Of a stretch of 64,000 nt of DNA, positions 61,934 through 64,000 are shown in pieces. Positions within the stretch are counted from its first letter, which is position 1, and each line of letters starts with the position of its first letter. A model generated the notes under the pieces. The model had not been told where the DNA came from. It made no database searches and was given only the letters and a program-made list of their open reading frames with translations. This DNA is from Plesiocystis pacifica SIR-1 (GTDB taxonomy: Bacteria; Myxococcota_A; Polyangia; Nannocystales; Nannocystaceae). The stretch is taken from positions 1 to 64,000 of the forward strand of contig NZ_ABCS01000016.1 of the NCBI RefSeq assembly GCF_000170895.1, in the 5' to 3' direction. Both the position numbers and the translations under genes were made by a program.

Positions 61934-62137
61934 CCCCTTGGGGGGCGACCACATGCACCCTAGAAGGCACGAACGGGTTTGAGGACAAGCCCAAGCGGAG
62001 GAGCGGACAGCGACGAAGCGTCCCCGGTCCTAGCTGGCTGCGGGGGCAAAGTTAAAAGCGTCCCCGGTCCTAGCTGGCTGCGGGGGCAAAGTTAAAAGCG
62101 TCCCCGGTCCTAGCTGGCTGCGGGGGCAAAGTTAAAA
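61934..62137 (-). repeat. 3'-UTR repeat element, copy F, with triplicated end module
   Basis: Minus-strand copy downstream of the 62132 gene. The distal hairpin GCGCCCCCCttGGGGGGCG is at about 61930-61948 and the core at 61992-62021. The end module of 40 bp (GCGTCCCCGGTCCTAGCTGG and 20 more) is repeated three times without a single difference: 62018-62057, 62058-62097 and 62098-62137. Each module carries GTTAAAA, the reverse complement of the gene's last codon and TAA stop. Confidence 0.9.
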
Positions 62138-63241
62138 CCGCAGCGAGCCGCCGAGGACGAAGCCGCCTTCGAGCAGCGGGGCGCCGCCCAGCTGCAGGTC
62201 GTGCTCGAGGAGCTTGGCCGCGGCGGGCTTCTCCTTGTGCACGAACAGCAAGGTCGTGAACGCGGCGGTGCCGATGGCGAACAGCCCGGTGGCGATCCAC
62301 CCGGCCGTGGCGACGCCGGCGATGGTGTCGGCGCGCTTGCAGACGTCGCCGACGGACTTGTTGATGACCCGGTTCGGCTCGTTGGGGTCCGGCGCCTGCA
62401 GGGCGATGGCGCACAGGTCTCCCTGAGTGTTGGGGTCGATGTCGTTGCTGTCCGAGTTGTCCTGGAGCGAGGCCTCTGCGGCGGCGAGCAGGTCGCGGCG
62501 CACGGGGCCGTTGGGGCCGATGGCGACGGTGGCCCCGATCGCGGTGCCGAGGCTGGCGAGGGTCAGGGCGCCCATGGCCCCGACGCCGACGTACTTCCAG
62601 GTCGGCCGCGGCGAGTAGGGGCCCCAGACCAGGTCGCCCTCCTGGGCCGGCTCCTCGACGGGGACCTCCTCGGGCGTCTCCTCGACGGGGACCTCCTCGG
62701 GCGTCTCCTCGGCGGTCGGGTTGTAGAGCTCCTCGACGAGGCCCTTGGCCGTGGTCGCCAGGGCGTCGCCGCCGACCTCAGCGGCGCCGAGCTGGCGCGA
62801 GAGCTCGTTGCGCAGCTCGCCGGTGTTCACGTCGAGCAGGGCGAGCTCGACCTTGAAGCCGTCGCCGTACTTGGTCATCGACCCGTAGATCATCGCCTGG
62901 GTCTCGAGGGCCTTGCCGCCCTCGGCGAAGCAGGGGACGTCCTCCTCGCCGCAGCCCATGGTCAGCTTGAGCTCGGCGAGGGTCATGGTCCGGCCGTCGT
63001 CGAGGCCGCGCTGAGCGAGCTCCCAGCGCAGCGCGTCGCTGAGCGCGGTGACCTCGTCGCCCTCGCCCTCGAGACCGAGGAAGGTCGTCACCTCCTCGAC
63101 CTGGGCCTGGGCGAGGAGCCGCGCGCCGGGGTGCTGGTTTGCCTGAGCGACCTGCGGGGTCACGACGAAGGCCGTGGCGCTGAGGCTCACGGCGACGGCG
63201 GAGGCGGTCAGGCGGGGGAGGATGCTTCGGACGCGCGGCAT
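62132..63241 (-). CDS. exported protein with paired C-terminal membrane segments
   Basis: 369 aa. Signal peptide (LTASAVAVSLSATAFVVTPQVAQA) then an alpha/beta domain with KLTMGCGEEDVPCFAEGGKA and 'QAMIYGSMTKYGDGFKVELALLDVNTGEL', the pattern of TolB-N/FlgO-like domains that sense or build lipoprotein complexes. A linker with ETPEEVPVE twice follows (30-bp DNA repeat). Two hydrophobic segments (VGAMGALTLASLGTAIGATVAI; ATAGWIATGLFAIGTAAFTTLLF) flank a loop with two Cys; the end is GGSLRF. The overall plan matches 19973-20863. Function unknown. Confidence 0.78.
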   Translation of the reverse strand: MPRVRSILPRLTASAVAVSLSATAFVVTPQVAQANQHPGARLLAQAQVEEVTTFLGLEGEGDEVTALSDALRWELAQRGLDDGRTMTLAELKLTMGCGEEDVPCFAEGGKALETQAMIYGSMTKYGDGFKVELALLDVNTGELRNELSRQLGAAEVGGDALATTAKGLVEELYNPTAEETPEEVPVEETPEEVPVEEPAQEGDLVWGPYSPRPTWKYVGVGAMGALTLASLGTAIGATVAIGPNGPVRRDLLAAAEASLQDNSDSNDIDPNTQGDLCAIALQAPDPNEPNRVINKSVGDVCKRADTIAGVATAGWIATGLFAIGTAAFTTLLFVHKEKPAAAKLLEHDLQLGGAPLLEGGFVLGGSLRF

Positions 63242-63374
63242 GACGACTGGCGCACGCTCCGGTGGAAGGAGCGGGCAGGGCGAAAGTGACACGTCCAGCC
63301 GGAGCTGAAAAGCCCACGCGCTCCGTGATGCTCTCGGGGCGTCGGCGCAGCTGGGGGCGCAGCGGGGCCCAAAA

Positions 63375-63404
63375 AGCCGGAGGGAGCCGGAGGGAGCCGG
63401 AGGA
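63375..63404. repeat. 10-bp tandem repeat, three units
   Basis: AGCCGGAGGG three times (last unit ends in A) in the divergent spacer between the 62132 and 63425 genes, just before the TAGCAT box. Confidence 0.8.
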
Positions 63405-63410
63405 AGGGAG

Positions 63411-63416
63411 TAGCAT
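63411..63416 (+). promoter_or_regulatory. -10 box of the 63425 gene
   Basis: TAGCAT ends eight bases before the GTG at 63425. Confidence 0.35.
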
Positions 63417-63424
63417 GGGCGCGC

Positions 63425-64000
63425 GTGAGCGAAGATCCCACCGAGACCGAGGCCGACGTCGGGTCCATGCCCGCGGGCGGGGCCCCGCACGGGGACGACG
63501 GAGCGCTCGGCCTCCTCGACGACGAGGATCCAGAGGACGAAGCTGCGCATGCAAGCAGCTCCGAGAGCGAGGCCTGGCCGCCCCTGGGACCCCTGCGCAG
63601 CGTCGCCGCCCGCATCGTCGCCCTGGTCCTGCTCGTGGTCATCGGCACGGGCCTGTCCTCGCTGTTCGTGCGTGAGGAGGTTCGCGGGCTGCGCACGCAC
63701 TTCTACCTGCTGACCGCCGTTTATGTCCCCTTCCAGACCCGCGTGCTCCGGGCCCAGAGCCAATCGCAGCGCGTCGCTGGGCTGATCCAGAGCTACGGCA
63801 ACCCCGAGACCCAGCTGGGCTACGGCGACCTCGCCAACGCCGAGGACGCCCTGAGCCTGCGCTCGAGCTTGCTGGTCGACATGCGCCGGCCCCTCGACGA
63901 GGCCCTCGAGCACCCCGACCGCCTCGGCGGCATGGACGAGCTCGGCGACGTCAAAAAGTTGCACGAGCGGGTCGAAGCCCTCGAGGCCCTCGCCGCCCTG
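63425..64000 (+). CDS. N-terminal part of a membrane protein, probably a sensor (3' end outside window)
   Basis: 192 residues are visible from GTG 63425; the frame stays open to the window edge. An acidic N-terminal tail of about 55 residues (MSEDPTETEADVGSMPAGG...) precedes one strong span (IVALVLLVVIGTGLSSLFV). A helical region follows (LRTHFYLLTAVYVPFQTRVL, LSLRSSLLVDMRRPLDEALE) that looks like the four-helix sensor bundle of a transmembrane histidine kinase or chemoreceptor. No catalytic part is in the window, so this is inference. Confidence 0.7.
   Translation, partial: MSEDPTETEADVGSMPAGGAPHGDDGALGLLDDEDPEDEAAHASSSESEAWPPLGPLRSVAARIVALVLLVVIGTGLSSLFVREEVRGLRTHFYLLTAVYVPFQTRVLRAQSQSQRVAGLIQSYGNPETQLGYGDLANAEDALSLRSSLLVDMRRPLDEALEHPDRLGGMDELGDVKKLHERVEALEALAAL

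Overview
The window is very GC-rich, densely coded DNA and carries no plasmid, phage or transposase genes. Lipoproteins with a classical lipobox followed by acidic, Ser/Thr/Gly-rich linkers are frequent. There are short Cys-rich lipoproteins, FG-GAP/ASPIC and leucine-rich-repeat surface proteins, two large PAS- or membrane-type histidine kinases, and a full MoxR/Bat operon. Together these point to a myxobacterium (Myxococcota), most likely Nannocystis/Plesiocystis-like. This assignment is inference from gene content and style. A PL7 alginate lyase would fit a marine or algal habitat.

Layout. 1-12 kb: end of a membrane protein, an alpha/beta hydrolase with a tRNA-queuosine mannosyltransferase-like enzyme, a DUF4846 lipoprotein, RNase Z, a flavin disulfide reductase, a PAS histidine kinase, alginate lyase, birA and metF. 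12-22 kb: a repeat-rich gap, sirtuin, an M20 peptidase, a metzincin lipoprotein, several lipoproteins, a TPR membrane protein and an RlmI-type methyltransferase. 22-32 kb: an eight-gene minus-strand operon (moxR, DUF58, DUF4381, two VWA proteins, TPR, BatD, TPR/SH3), almost every junction a 4-nt start/stop overlap. 32-41 kb: an HtrA-like protease, lipoproteins, an outer-membrane protein, an M50 protease, endonuclease III with a histone-like tail, ComM, and a hybrid histidine kinase. 41-42.6 kb: two tRNA-Ser genes, the SRP RNA and a repeat-filled spacer. 42.6-53 kb: an FG-GAP lipoprotein, a thioredoxin-like protein, two hydrolases, LRR proteins, TatD, an FAD-linked dehydrogenase and an HNH nuclease. 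53-64 kb: murF, a LysM/M74-type murein endopeptidase, a PH-domain protein, proC, a TonB-dependent receptor, and the start of a probable membrane sensor.

Two genome-scale signals stand out. First, six copies of a modular repeat of about 130-140 bp lie in one fixed orientation directly after stop codons (or after the SRP RNA). Each has a C/G-block hairpin at both ends and a conserved core containing an anti-Shine-Dalgarno-like CTCCTCC. I do not recognise it as a described element. Second, about twenty genes at operon starts have a TANNN(T/C) box ending only 5-8 nt before an ATG or GTG, which suggests leaderless mRNAs are common. Genes inside operons instead overlap their upstream neighbour.

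Other unexplained structures are 36-bp and 30-bp tandem arrays next to stop codons, a 23-bp perfect inverted repeat beside the SRP locus, and a composition break inside tatD.
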